A stretch of DNA of 64,000 nt, from contig NC_019892.1 in the NCBI RefSeq assembly GCF_000242455.2, positions 4,712,001-4,776,000 on the forward strand, written 5' to 3'. The notes beneath the pieces were generated by a model that worked only from the letters and a program-made list of their open reading frames with translations, was not told the DNA's origin and ran no database searches. Shown here in pieces: positions 12,928-21,260 of the stretch. A program made the position numbers and the translations under genes. The stretch's first letter is position 1. Each line of letters starts with the position of its first letter. Source of the stretch: Singulisphaera acidiphila DSM 18658 (GTDB lineage Bacteria; Planctomycetota; Planctomycetia; Isosphaerales; Isosphaeraceae).

Positions 12928-13015
12928 GGGTGCCCTGCGGTTCCGTACTCGGACCCCATGGGGGAATGCCTTGGCCTGGGGCGCACGGGGTCCGAGTACG
13001 GAACCCGTGGCACCC
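12928..13015. repeat. Long imperfect inverted repeat between rrn and rlmN
   Basis: TTCCGTACTCGGACCCC (12941-12957) and its exact complement GGGGTCCGAGTACGGAA (12987-13003) form a 17-bp perfect core around a 29-base loop. The outer ends GGGTGCC (12928) and GGCACCC (13009) extend the pairing. No T-run follows on either strand, so it is not a normal terminator. The remaining part of 12802-13233 shows no gene. Confidence 0.8.
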
Positions 13016-13233
13016 AACGTCCTTCATTTTCCGGTGAAGCTGGACCTTCCGGCTGGGCCGGCCGGAATTGAAGATTTGGTGGAGGCACCATTTCGACTTT
13101 CGACTTTGATAGACTTGTCTCTGATGCTCGACGTATTATGGATTGGGAACGAGCGTCTCGAGCTTCGCAAGGATCGATCGTCGATCTTTCGGAGGAGTAC
13201 CTTCTTCTTGATATCAGAAGCGCGCGGCCGACG

Positions 13234-14286
13234 ATGAAACGAGCGTTATTGGAAGTTCCCCCTCCCGAGCTAGCGGAGTGGATGGTCGACCGGGGTTTCC
13301 CCGGCTTCCATGCCCGGCAGGTTTTGCGCTGGGTCTTTCAGCGTCGCGTCGAGCAGTTTGCACTCATGTCGGATCTTCCAAAAGCGTTGCGCGAGCAGCT
13401 CGACGCGGAGTGGCAGGTCTTTGCGACCGAGGTGGCCTATCATCACGTCTCGCCCGACGGGACGGATAAGCTGCTTCTCGGCTGTGCGGACGGCCGGCGG
13501 ATCGAGTGCGTCTTGATGGCGGAAGGCGAGCGCCGGACGGTCTGCATCAGCACGCAGGTCGGGTGCGGGATGGGTTGCGTTTTTTGCGCCAGCGGCCTCA
13601 AAGGGGTCGAGCGAAACTTGACCCGAGGCGAGATGGTGGAGCAGGTCGTTCGGCTCCGGAACCTCTTGCCGGCCGAGGAAACGATCACCAACCTGGTGGT
13701 CATGGGAATGGGCGAAAGCCTGGCGAATCTCGACAACCTGCTCGCGGCCCTCGATCGGATCTGCTCTTCCGAAGGGCTCGGCCTGGGGCAGCGGCGCGTG
13801 ACCATCTCGACGGTGGGGCTCCCCGAAAAGATGATGGTTCTGGCGGGGCTGGGCCGGCAATACCACCTGGCCGTTTCGTTGCACGCGCCCACGGAAGCGT
13901 TGCGAAACGAGCTGGTGCCGATCAATGAAAAAGTCGGGCTCGGTGCCGTGATCGACGCGGCTGACGCCTACTTCCGGAATAGCGGCCGGCAAGTCACGTT
14001 TGAATATGTCATGTTGCGTGGGATCAACGATCGGGTCGAAGATGCGCGGGCGCTGGCCGACCTGCTCGAGGCCCGCAAGGCGCACGTCAACCTGATCCCT
14101 TACAATCCCGTGGCGACCTTGCCCTATGAGCGGCCCTTCCCTTCAACCATCCAGAAGTTCGTGTCTATTGTCCGGGGGCGCGGGGTCAGCGTCAGTGTTC
14201 GGAAGACCAAGGGACGCGAAATCGACGCGGCGTGTGGCCAGCTTCGACGAAGGTTCGAAGATCGTCCGACAGTGGCAATTTCCTGA
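13234..14286 (+). CDS. rlmN: Dual-specificity RNA methyltransferase RlmN
   Basis: 350 residues from ATG 13234, the normal family length. It is a radical-SAM enzyme that methylates C2 of A2503 in 23S rRNA and A37 in some tRNAs. The 4Fe-4S cluster motif C111-x3-C115-x2-C118 lies in QVGCGMGCVFCASG. C104, seven residues before the cluster, matches E. coli C118. C334 in the C-terminal segment DAACGQL matches the methyl-carrying cysteine of E. coli RlmN (C355). An in-frame ATG at 13138 would add 32 non-conserved residues, so 13234 is preferred, though neither start has a strong ribosome-binding site. It lies just downstream of the rrn operon whose 23S product it would modify. Confidence 0.95.
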   Translation: MKRALLEVPPPELAEWMVDRGFPGFHARQVLRWVFQRRVEQFALMSDLPKALREQLDAEWQVFATEVAYHHVSPDGTDKLLLGCADGRRIECVLMAEGERRTVCISTQVGCGMGCVFCASGLKGVERNLTRGEMVEQVVRLRNLLPAEETITNLVVMGMGESLANLDNLLAALDRICSSEGLGLGQRRVTISTVGLPEKMMVLAGLGRQYHLAVSLHAPTEALRNELVPINEKVGLGAVIDAADAYFRNSGRQVTFEYVMLRGINDRVEDARALADLLEARKAHVNLIPYNPVATLPYERPFPSTIQKFVSIVRGRGVSVSVRKTKGREIDAACGQLRRRFEDRPTVAIS

Positions 14287-14453
14287 TCGGATTGGAACGC
14301 TCTCCTCTGGTACGATGGGCTGAGTCGATCGCGACCGAGAGAGAAGGGCGTCTGGCGATCCGTCTGTCTGGTGCCATTCGACCGGGTAGCCGGCTGAATG
14401 GCACGCGGCGAGAACGAAGCGTAGACGACCGAGGCCGAGGGAGGAACGGGGTT

Positions 14454-15083
14454 GTGAGCACTGATACCCTCGAGCAGCAGTTGGAGGCTCGTGATCCCGA
14501 CGTCCGACTGATGTTGCAGGTACGCGACGACGTTCAGGGGGCCTTCGAGGTATTGGTCGAACGCTACCAGCACCGGCTGGTCGGGATCATGGTCCACGTG
14601 ATCGGCCGCGCTGAGGAGGCGGAGGACCTGACTCAGGAAGTCTTTCTACGGGTCTATCGCGCCCGCAAAGGGTATCGGCCGCGGGCGAAGTTCTCGACCT
14701 GGCTGTTCACGATCGCTAACAACCTGGCCTTGAACCATCTCCGAGAAAAAGGCCGCAATCCTTCGGCCGGGGCCGGAAACGCCGGCCTGGGATCGCAGGA
14801 GAACCGGCCCATCGTCGACCGCGTCCCAGGACGCGATGGGACCGCCTCGGCCCAGTTGCGCAAGGTCGAACTCTCGGACGTCGTTCGCGAAGCGCTCGAC
14901 GGGCTAGGGGAGGACCAGAAAGTGGCGGTCCTGCTCAACAAGTTCGAGGAGTTGAGCTACGCCGAGATCGCCGAGGTGATGGGGCGGTCCGAGGCCGCCG
15001 TCAAGTCGCTCCTGGCGCGGGCCCGAAATCAATTGCGGGAGCGGCTCGAACCCTACCTGAGAACTGGCCAGCGGGGGCCTTGA
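14454..15083 (+). CDS. ECF-family RNA polymerase sigma factor
   Basis: 209 residues. Sigma region 2 is about 25-95 (FEVLVERYQHRLVGIMVHVIGRAEEAEDLTQEVFLRVYRA). Region 4 is about 145-200 (FEELSYAEIAEVMGRSEAAVKSLLARA). The GTG start at 14454 has a strong GGGAGGAAC ribosome-binding site and begins STDTLEQQLEARD; the 74 codons open upstream look non-coding. No anti-sigma gene is adjacent. The stop codon overlaps the putative start of the comF-like gene, so the two are probably translationally coupled. The controlled regulon cannot be read from the sequence. Confidence 0.92.
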   Translation: MSTDTLEQQLEARDPDVRLMLQVRDDVQGAFEVLVERYQHRLVGIMVHVIGRAEEAEDLTQEVFLRVYRARKGYRPRAKFSTWLFTIANNLALNHLREKGRNPSAGAGNAGLGSQENRPIVDRVPGRDGTASAQLRKVELSDVVREALDGLGEDQKVAVLLNKFEELSYAEIAEVMGRSEAAVKSLLARARNQLRERLEPYLRTGQRGP

Positions 15084-15847
15084 CGATACTCGTGTTCGCC
15101 ACGCGGCAGCTTCAATGCTGGATGGCTGAGGGGTGCCGGGCGCTGGAAGCCCTGGTCTTCCCCTGGGTCTGCCCGATCTGCGAACAGCCAGGGGTCGATT
15201 CCCCGTTCTGCGAGTCGTGCCGGAACGATCTCGTGAACGCCTCGGGCTTGGTCTGTGAGCGGTGCGCCATGCCGTTGGGCCCCTGGTCGAACCAGGTTGG
15301 GGGCTGCTTCGAGTGCCGTGGACGGCCCCTCGGGTTCGACGCAGCCATTGCCTTGGGCCCTTACGAGGGGACGATCCGCGACCTCTGTCTTCGCCTGAAG
15401 CGAGAGTCCAACGCCTGGCTCGCCCCTTGGCTCGCCAAGGTGCTGGTCGATGCCCGTGCCGAGGTCCGGCAAGTGCCCGCGGATTCGTGGGTCGTGCCGA
15501 TCCCTTTGCATTGGAGGCGGCAGTGGCAGAGGGGATATAACCAGGCCGATGCGCTGGCCCGCGGGATCTCGAAACGGCTCTCGCTCCGCCTGGCCCACCC
15601 GTTGCGCCGGGTTCGCTCGACCCCTCACCTGGCCAGCGCCGGTCGGAGCGAGCGGGCCAAGGTGATGCGGGAGGTCTTCGAGGTGCGGCGTCGCCAGGCC
15701 CTGGGGGGTCGAACCGTACTCCTGGTCGATGATATCCTGACGACAGGCGCTACCTGCGGCGCCGCGGCGCGTGCGTTGAAGCGCGCCGGGGCCGCGCGCG
15801 TCGTGGTCCTGGTGATCGGTCGAGCGGAAGGGATCCCTTTGAAATGA
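15080..15847 (+). CDS. ComF-family phosphoribosyltransferase-like protein
   Basis: 255 residues. The N-terminal zinc-binding part has two cysteine pairs (CPICEQPGVDSPFCESC and CERC...CFEC). The C-terminal phosphoribosyltransferase fold has the PRPP-binding loop LLVDDILTTGAT at about 213-224. ComF proteins help DNA uptake in naturally competent bacteria; elsewhere their role is unclear. The start is uncertain: TTG 15080 overlaps the sigma-factor stop, while ATG 15122 would give 241 residues and still keep all zinc ligands. The stop overlaps the hemC start by four bases (ATGA), which suggests one transcript. Confidence 0.85.
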   Translation: MTILVFATRQLQCWMAEGCRALEALVFPWVCPICEQPGVDSPFCESCRNDLVNASGLVCERCAMPLGPWSNQVGGCFECRGRPLGFDAAIALGPYEGTIRDLCLRLKRESNAWLAPWLAKVLVDARAEVRQVPADSWVVPIPLHWRRQWQRGYNQADALARGISKRLSLRLAHPLRRVRSTPHLASAGRSERAKVMREVFEVRRRQALGGRTVLLVDDILTTGATCGAAARALKRAGAARVVVLVIGRAEGIPLK

Positions 15848-16812
15848 CGGCGATTGACGCTACGAGTGTGGACGCTCGGCCGGGGCCGGGCACAATCCGA
15901 ATCGGGACCCGTGGGAGTCAGCTCGCCCGCTGGCAATCGGAGTGGGTGTCCGCCCGGCTCCGTGAACTCCATCCCGGCTTGCGGGTCGAGCTCGTCGAGA
16001 TCAAGACGCAAGGCGATCGCGACCGCAACTCCCCCTTGGCCGCGATCGGTGGAATCGGCCTCTTCACCAAGGAGATTCAGCGTGCCTTGCTCGACTCGAC
16101 CGTCGAGGTCGCGGTCCACAGCCTCAAGGATCTACCGACGCAGGGATCCGAGGAGCTGATCCTGGGGGCGGTCCCGGTGCGCGAGGACGCGGCCGATGCC
16201 TTGATCGCCCCGGTCCATCGGACCCTGGAAGCTTTGCCGCCTGGGGCCACGATCGGGACCGGCTCGCTCCGCCGCCGCGCCCAACTCCTCCATGCCCGGC
16301 CCGACTTGCAGGTCGTCGGCATTCGAGGCAACGTCGAGACCCGCCTGAACCAGGCCTTGAGTGGCACGCTCGACGGCGTGGTCCTGGCCGAGGCTGGCCT
16401 GCGCCGGCTCGGTCTTGCCGGGCATGTCACGCAACGACTTGGCCCTCCCTTGTTCCTGCCGGCGGTGGGGCAGGGGGCGCTCGGCATCGAATGCCGTGCC
16501 TTGGATGCGTCGACCCGGGCGCTGCTCGCCCCCCTGGACGATCCCGGCACCCGCCGCGCCGTCATCGCCGAACGCCGGACCTTGGCCGAGCTCGAAGGAG
16601 GCTGCATGATCCCCCTGGCCGCCTGGGGGCGCGACACCGACGACGGCCTGATGGCCCTCGACGTCGCCGTCTTCGACCCCGACGGCCTCGAGCGTCTTTT
16701 CGTCTCCGCCACCGGTCCTCGCGACAACCCCGATAGCCTGGGCCGTCAGGTCGCCGAGCAGCTTCGCGCCCAAGGGGCCGACCGGCTCCTCCAACGCGGA
16801 TCACATCCATGA
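15844..16812 (+). CDS. hemC: Hydroxymethylbilane synthase (porphobilinogen deaminase)
   Basis: 322 residues. It joins four porphobilinogen molecules into the linear tetrapyrrole of the haem pathway. The N-terminus has IRIGTRGSQLARWQ. The catalytic aspartate is D96 in SLKDLPT, and the dipyrromethane cofactor would be attached to C254 in LEGGCMIPLA. The substrate-binding arginines lie in GTGSLRRRAQ. The start ATG overlaps the stop of the comF-like gene. No other haem gene is in the window. Confidence 0.97.
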   Translation: MTAIDATSVDARPGPGTIRIGTRGSQLARWQSEWVSARLRELHPGLRVELVEIKTQGDRDRNSPLAAIGGIGLFTKEIQRALLDSTVEVAVHSLKDLPTQGSEELILGAVPVREDAADALIAPVHRTLEALPPGATIGTGSLRRRAQLLHARPDLQVVGIRGNVETRLNQALSGTLDGVVLAEAGLRRLGLAGHVTQRLGPPLFLPAVGQGALGIECRALDASTRALLAPLDDPGTRRAVIAERRTLAELEGGCMIPLAAWGRDTDDGLMALDVAVFDPDGLERLFVSATGPRDNPDSLGRQVAEQLRAQGADRLLQRGSHP

Positions 16813-16850
16813 AGTTATTTGTGTGAAAATGCTTGTGCTTTGTGGCCCGG

Positions 16851-16901
16851 AGGGGCGACCGTCAAGATCCAGCCCTCGGTTCTTGACGGTCGCCCCTTTG
16901 T
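16851..16901 (+). terminator. REP-like inverted repeat acting as a probable hemC terminator
   Basis: A perfect 17-bp stem (16851-16867 with 16881-16897) has a 13-base loop and is followed by TTGTTGCTTG. The stem sequence CTTGACGGTCGCCCCT recurs elsewhere (partly at 16951, 51988 and 53735), so this hairpin belongs to a dispersed repeat family. The T-run is interrupted, so termination is likely but not certain. Confidence 0.65.
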
Positions 16902-16950
16902 TGCTTGTAGTTGAAGATATTTGAAGTTGTTTTTCTGTGGGAGCTTCCTC

Positions 16951-16973
16951 CCTGGCTCTTGACGGTCGCTCCT
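16951..16973 (+). repeat. Partial REP-like copy
   Basis: CCTGGCTCTTGACGGTCGCT and the next three bases match the REP-like motif at 53734 (CCTGGCTATTGACGGCCGCC) except at a few positions. The surrounding stretch 16902-17193 holds no gene. Confidence 0.55.
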
Positions 16974-17193
16974 CCAGGGTTGCGACAACCCCTTGAGTGT
17001 CAGAGAACAGGCTTGTGGGAATTGCGTTTTGCCCTCAAGAAATGGGTGAACGGAAAAGTCGCCCTCTCCTTCCACTCTTGCGGTTGTTCGGAATATTTTA
17101 CCTCCCTTTCCCTGCCCGAAGGTCTGACGTTCTGACTCTCCCGGTTCGTCCGGAAAACACCAAGATGCTCGCGCGGAGCTTCCGATACACACG

Positions 17194-19461
17194 GTGGGCG
17201 GGTTGGCGGTGGCGCCAATTCCCTGGTGGCCCGACCGACCGGAGCGGCTCCGCGTGCGGCACGACGATCACTCCTCGAGCCCAAACCTGTCTTCGACGAC
17301 CGAGCCTCGGCTCGGGTCCCGTGTTCGCGCGTGGGCCTGGCCGGTGGTGCTGGTCGTTTTGATGGTTTTGACGAGCCTGGCCTTGGCCTTTACGGTCTCG
17401 GTTTGGCTGGTGCCCCCTTACTTCATCCTGATGGTCTGGATCCTCGCCCCAGCGCAAGGCCCGCGCGATCACGTGCCGGCCCCGCTCGCGCCAGGTTCCC
17501 AGCGAGTCTCCGACGACGAGTCTGAAAGTCTCCTCGAACCGTCTGAGCTTGAGATCGGTCTCCGATCGCAGGCTGAGACGGTCGTGCTGGCTTCCTCGCC
17601 CTCCGAGACCGCGGCCGATCTTGATGGAGGAAACGACCCTGATCCCGTCATGGTGAAAACCAAGCGGGGGAGGGGGCGGGGGCGGAAGGCGAAGGGGGGA
17701 CCGGTCGTCGAACCGACCGTGGCACCCGCAACCTGGATTCAGGTCGGCCCAGGGAAGTTCGTCCGGGTCGAAGGCCCGAGCACGAACGCGGACACGCAAA
17801 CCGAGCCTGTCCTTGCCCAGTCTGAAAGCGATCCCACCTCTCCTCTTCCGTCGGCCTTGCCGGCTTCCGAGGATGTGGAGGAGCGTGTTTCCCAAGAACT
17901 CGCCGCCGAAGTCAGTCCGGAATCTGAGAATCGCTCTGCGATCTTCGACGCGCCGGCTGCTCGTGACGAATTCACTGAGGATGAGCCGATCACCGACAAT
18001 GTCCCTCCTTCGTCCGACGGCGAAGCTTTGCTTCGCCCGTCCTCGGAGGAGGTCCTTTTGTCGGAGGAAGAGCCTGTCCCTGGTGAACTCGCCGTCGAGA
18101 TCAGTCCGGAGCCCGAGAATTGCCTTGCGACCTTCGATGCGCCGGCGGCTTACGACGAGTTTCCCCAGGATGAGCCAATCACCGACGACGTCCCTTCTTC
18201 GTCCGACGCCGAGGCTTTGCTTCGCCCGTCCTCGGAGGAGGTCGTTTTGCCGGAGGAGGAGCTTGTCCACCAAGAACTCGCTGCCGAAGTCAGCCCGGAA
18301 TTCGAGGATCGCCCCGCGCTCTTCGACGAACCGGCTGCTCGTGACGAATTCACTGAGGATGAGCCGATCGCCGACGCCGACTTCTCTCCGTCCGACGCCG
18401 AAGCTTTGCTTCGCCCGTCGCCGGAGGAGGCTGTTTTGTCGGAGGAGGAGCCTGTCTCTGGTGAGCTCACCACTGAGTTCAGTCCGGAATTCGAAGATCG
18501 CTCCGTGAGCTTCGATGCGCCGGCGGCTTGCGACGAGTTTCCCCAGGATGAGCCGATTACCGACGCCGACTTCGCTTCGTCCGACGCCGAAGCCTCGCTT
18601 CGCCCGTCCTCGGAGGAGGTTCTTTGGTCGGACCCTGATGGTTCCCTTGGGGATGTTTCGGAAGTGCCTGTCCCTCGAGAACTCGCCGCCGAGTTCAGTC
18701 CGGAACTCGAGGATCGCTCCGCGACCTTCGATGAGCCGGCTGCTTGCGACGAGTCGATCCAGGATGAGTCGATCACGGTTGCCGACGTCGCCTTTTCTGC
18801 GCCCGACCTCGAGGCTTGTCCTCAACCGTCGCCGGAGGAAGTCGTTCTGCCGGAACCCGATGGCGACTCACCCGACTTTGAGTTGCACCAAGATGAGACC
18901 GACGTGGACGAGGGTGCCTGCCAGGATACGCTGGCCTCTCATGAAGATGACGAGGTCAGCGCCGAGGTTGAGGTTGGTTCTGTTGATTTCGCGGAGGTCA
19001 CGGGAGAGAGCGTTCCCGCGTCTTCGAGGTTGGAGGATCATGAGCTCGGCCCAGTCGAGCCGTCGGGGGATCAGGGTATCGCACTCGATGCTCCCGCCGT
19101 CGCCTGGACCACCGAGTTTGCCGACCCTCCCTTCGAGGAAGCCGAAAGCGTTCGATCCCCGTCCCCCCGTGCGGTCATCGCGCCGCCCCGCTCGACTGAC
19201 AACGCACCGTTTGTTTCCTGGAGAGGGGTCTGGCCGCGTGTCGGACCCGCCACGGTGGGCCGGCCTTCGGGGGCGCGACCTTCGAGGCGCGTGGTCCGTT
19301 CCGGCCCGAACGCTCGGGTTTCCCCCGGCTTCCGTTGGCGCTCGCGCCGGGGAGTCGGATCGTATCGGTTGGTCTGCCGAACGTTCCCACCCCGTTCGCC
19401 CCCAGTCCGTGGAACCATTCCTCGCTTCGAGACGGGGCGCGGCGTTCGAGAGAGCGATTGA
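17194..19461 (+). CDS. Acidic repeat protein with N-terminal membrane anchor
   Basis: 755 residues, not matched to a known family. Two adjacent hydrophobic segments lie about 48-88 (AWPVVLVVLMVLTSLALAFT, then WLVPPYFILMVWILAP). A strongly acidic region follows, containing five tandem units of about 63 residues (17887-18864) with conserved ELAAE.SPE.ED, FD.PAA.DEF, DEPITD and SDAEALLRPSSEE blocks. The last 90 residues are basic and Arg-rich (RPSGARPSRRVVRSGP). The GTG start at 17194 is the only early candidate and has no good ribosome-binding site, so the N-terminus is uncertain. The antisense frame is also long and open, a result of the codon pattern. Confidence 0.65.
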   Translation: MGGLAVAPIPWWPDRPERLRVRHDDHSSSPNLSSTTEPRLGSRVRAWAWPVVLVVLMVLTSLALAFTVSVWLVPPYFILMVWILAPAQGPRDHVPAPLAPGSQRVSDDESESLLEPSELEIGLRSQAETVVLASSPSETAADLDGGNDPDPVMVKTKRGRGRGRKAKGGPVVEPTVAPATWIQVGPGKFVRVEGPSTNADTQTEPVLAQSESDPTSPLPSALPASEDVEERVSQELAAEVSPESENRSAIFDAPAARDEFTEDEPITDNVPPSSDGEALLRPSSEEVLLSEEEPVPGELAVEISPEPENCLATFDAPAAYDEFPQDEPITDDVPSSSDAEALLRPSSEEVVLPEEELVHQELAAEVSPEFEDRPALFDEPAARDEFTEDEPIADADFSPSDAEALLRPSPEEAVLSEEEPVSGELTTEFSPEFEDRSVSFDAPAACDEFPQDEPITDADFASSDAEASLRPSSEEVLWSDPDGSLGDVSEVPVPRELAAEFSPELEDRSATFDEPAACDESIQDESITVADVAFSAPDLEACPQPSPEEVVLPEPDGDSPDFELHQDETDVDEGACQDTLASHEDDEVSAEVEVGSVDFAEVTGESVPASSRLEDHELGPVEPSGDQGIALDAPAVAWTTEFADPPFEEAESVRSPSPRAVIAPPRSTDNAPFVSWRGVWPRVGPATVGRPSGARPSRRVVRSGPNARVSPGFRWRSRRGVGSYRLVCRTFPPRSPPVRGTIPRFETGRGVRESD
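17887..18864 (+). repeat. Five tandem 189-bp coding repeats
   Basis: Unit starts at 17887, 18076, 18265, 18454 and 18670. Spacing is exactly 189 bases (63 codons) for the first three intervals and 216 for the fourth, where 9 codons are inserted. Each unit begins with an xELxxExSPE motif. In-frame periodicity supports the plus strand as coding. Confidence 0.9.
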
Positions 19462-19676
19462 CCAATCAGGTCGATCCGCATCTCGATCGCCCGCCCCGTT
19501 TCGCTTTCGAAAGGGGTGATTCGGAGCCTGTCCACGGTGGAATGCCCCTGGTTTGAAGCCCTCTTTTCGTCGGAACCAGCGGTCGCTCGTGCGGGACCAG
19601 ATGGAGCGTTACAATCTCGGGACAAGACGTTCCCGGGCAAACTTCAGCAGGCCGTTTGAACCAAGGCGACGATTAC

Positions 19677-21242
19677 ATGATGGCTGCCTTTGAAATCAAC
19701 GGGCTCCTCCGCAAGAGCCGGCGGCAAGTGTGCCACAGGATTCCTCTGGCCATTCTCATGGCGACGCTGGGGGGCCTCGGATTCCTTCCGACCGGCGCTG
19801 CGGTGGCCGCTCAGCTCAGGGCGGGCGTGGCCAAAGTCGACATCACGAACAGGGAGGCCGGACCGGTCAATGACCCGTTGTATGTCAAAGCCCTTGTGCT
19901 GAAGGATGACGCCACGACGGCCGTGATCATTACCGTCGACGCCGTGGCGATCGGCGAGATCGGGCACATCAAGAACGACTATCTCGCCAAGGTGCGTTCC
20001 CGGCTCGAAAAGGAACTGAGTATCAAGCCGGAGAGCGTCCTGGTCAACGCCAGCCATTGTCATGGAATTGTGTGCGGGGATGTCGATCAGCGGACGTTCC
20101 AGGCAGTGAAAGAGGCCACGGAGAACCTGGTTCCGGTCAACGTCGGCGCCGGCGTCGGCCATGAGAATCGGATCATGGAGAACCGCCGGCTCAAGCTGAA
20201 GAATGGCAAGGAGATCGACGTTCGACATGCGTACTCGGTGCCCCCGGATGACGTTGTCGCCGAGGTCGGTCCGGTGGATCCGGAAATTGGCATCCTTCGG
20301 CTCGACCGCAACGACGGGCAGACCCTGGCGGTTGTCTACAACTTCGCGTGCCACCCGATCCAAGGGGTTCCCAGCGGTGGAAACACCGCGGACCTCACCG
20401 GGTTTGCGTCCCGGGTGATCGAAGACAACTTGAGCGAGGGGACAATCGCCTTGTTCTTGCAGGGGTGTGGTGGTGACATCAACCCAGTCGCGTATAAGGA
20501 CGTGAATAGTCCAAGAAATGCGGAACCCCTGGGAAACATGCTGGGCCTGAGCACCTTGCAGGCCTTGAGAAAGGTGCAGAGCAAGAAAGACGATCGGCTC
20601 AAAGTCATCCAGGAGACCGTCCGGCTGCCCAGAGCCGATGTTGCCGAACGCATTCTCTCCATGGAGGCCGAGCAGCAAAAAATGCTTCAGTCCTTGCAAG
20701 GCACGAGCCTGAATTTGAAGACGTTTATCCCGTTGGCTGTGAAGTACAACCTGTCGAGCGAGTTTCCTTCCTATAGCTCGCACCGGTACTTGCTCGAAAA
20801 GATGCTGAAGCGGGACGACCTGGTCAAGCTCGATGCCGAGAATCGAAGCAATATGAAGGCGTACATTGACAATATCTATGTCATGGAACAACTCACCAGG
20901 ACGCAAACGAACCTGGCCTTGTTGCGGAAGCACCAGGCGGACAACGTGGCTGCGGGAAGTCAGACGATCGATGTCGAGATGGTGGGGGTGAGGGTCGGTG
21001 AGTTCGTCCTGGTCACGTTTCCAGGGGAATTGACCGTGCAGATCGGGCTCAACCTCAAGAAGAAGGCTCCTCACGACCTTGCGTTCGTGGCGGGCTATAC
21101 CAATGGGTATATCTATTATGCGCCTACGGCGGAACAGCTCAGGAACGTAGGGGGAGCGCAGGAAGACAGCGACTGCATCCTCGCGCCGGCATGGCAGCAA
21201 ATCTTCGAGGAACGCGCGTTGGCGTTACTCAAGAAGCTGTGA
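19677..21242 (+). CDS. Neutral/alkaline ceramidase-like exported protein
   Basis: About 521 residues. A long n-region is followed by a hydrophobic export segment (IPLAILMATLGGLGFLPTGA). The domain starts QLRAGVAKVDITNREAGPVNDPLYVKALVL, the recognisable opening of the ceramidase N-terminal domain (PF04734). Metal-site-like motifs follow: NASHCHG, FACHPIQG, FLQGCGGDINP, and near the end GEFVLVTFPGE and AGYTNGYIYYAPT. Classical ceramidases have ASHTHSGP; this is a shorter, divergent member, so ceramide as substrate is not assured. Starts at 19677 or 19680 are equally good. It converges on the macrolide-kinase gene with only 18 bases between stops. Confidence 0.8.
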   Translation: MMAAFEINGLLRKSRRQVCHRIPLAILMATLGGLGFLPTGAAVAAQLRAGVAKVDITNREAGPVNDPLYVKALVLKDDATTAVIITVDAVAIGEIGHIKNDYLAKVRSRLEKELSIKPESVLVNASHCHGIVCGDVDQRTFQAVKEATENLVPVNVGAGVGHENRIMENRRLKLKNGKEIDVRHAYSVPPDDVVAEVGPVDPEIGILRLDRNDGQTLAVVYNFACHPIQGVPSGGNTADLTGFASRVIEDNLSEGTIALFLQGCGGDINPVAYKDVNSPRNAEPLGNMLGLSTLQALRKVQSKKDDRLKVIQETVRLPRADVAERILSMEAEQQKMLQSLQGTSLNLKTFIPLAVKYNLSSEFPSYSSHRYLLEKMLKRDDLVKLDAENRSNMKAYIDNIYVMEQLTRTQTNLALLRKHQADNVAAGSQTIDVEMVGVRVGEFVLVTFPGELTVQIGLNLKKKAPHDLAFVAGYTNGYIYYAPTAEQLRNVGGAQEDSDCILAPAWQQIFEERALALLKKL

Positions 21243-21260
21243 GGTGAGTCGCTGGCAGGA

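Noticed and set aside
13138..13233. Upstream ATG extension of rlmN
   Set aside because: The extra 32 residues lack family similarity and no ribosome-binding site precedes the ATG; ATG 13234 gives normal length.
17098..18825. 575-codon open frame on the minus strand over the acidic repeat gene
   Set aside because: It is a mirror of the GC-rich repeat codons; the plus frame has a membrane start and in-frame periodic acidic repeats, while this translation is Arg-rich and random.
17887..18864. Regular repeats considered as a CRISPR array
   Set aside because: The repeats are 189-bp coding units without spacers; no cas gene is present.
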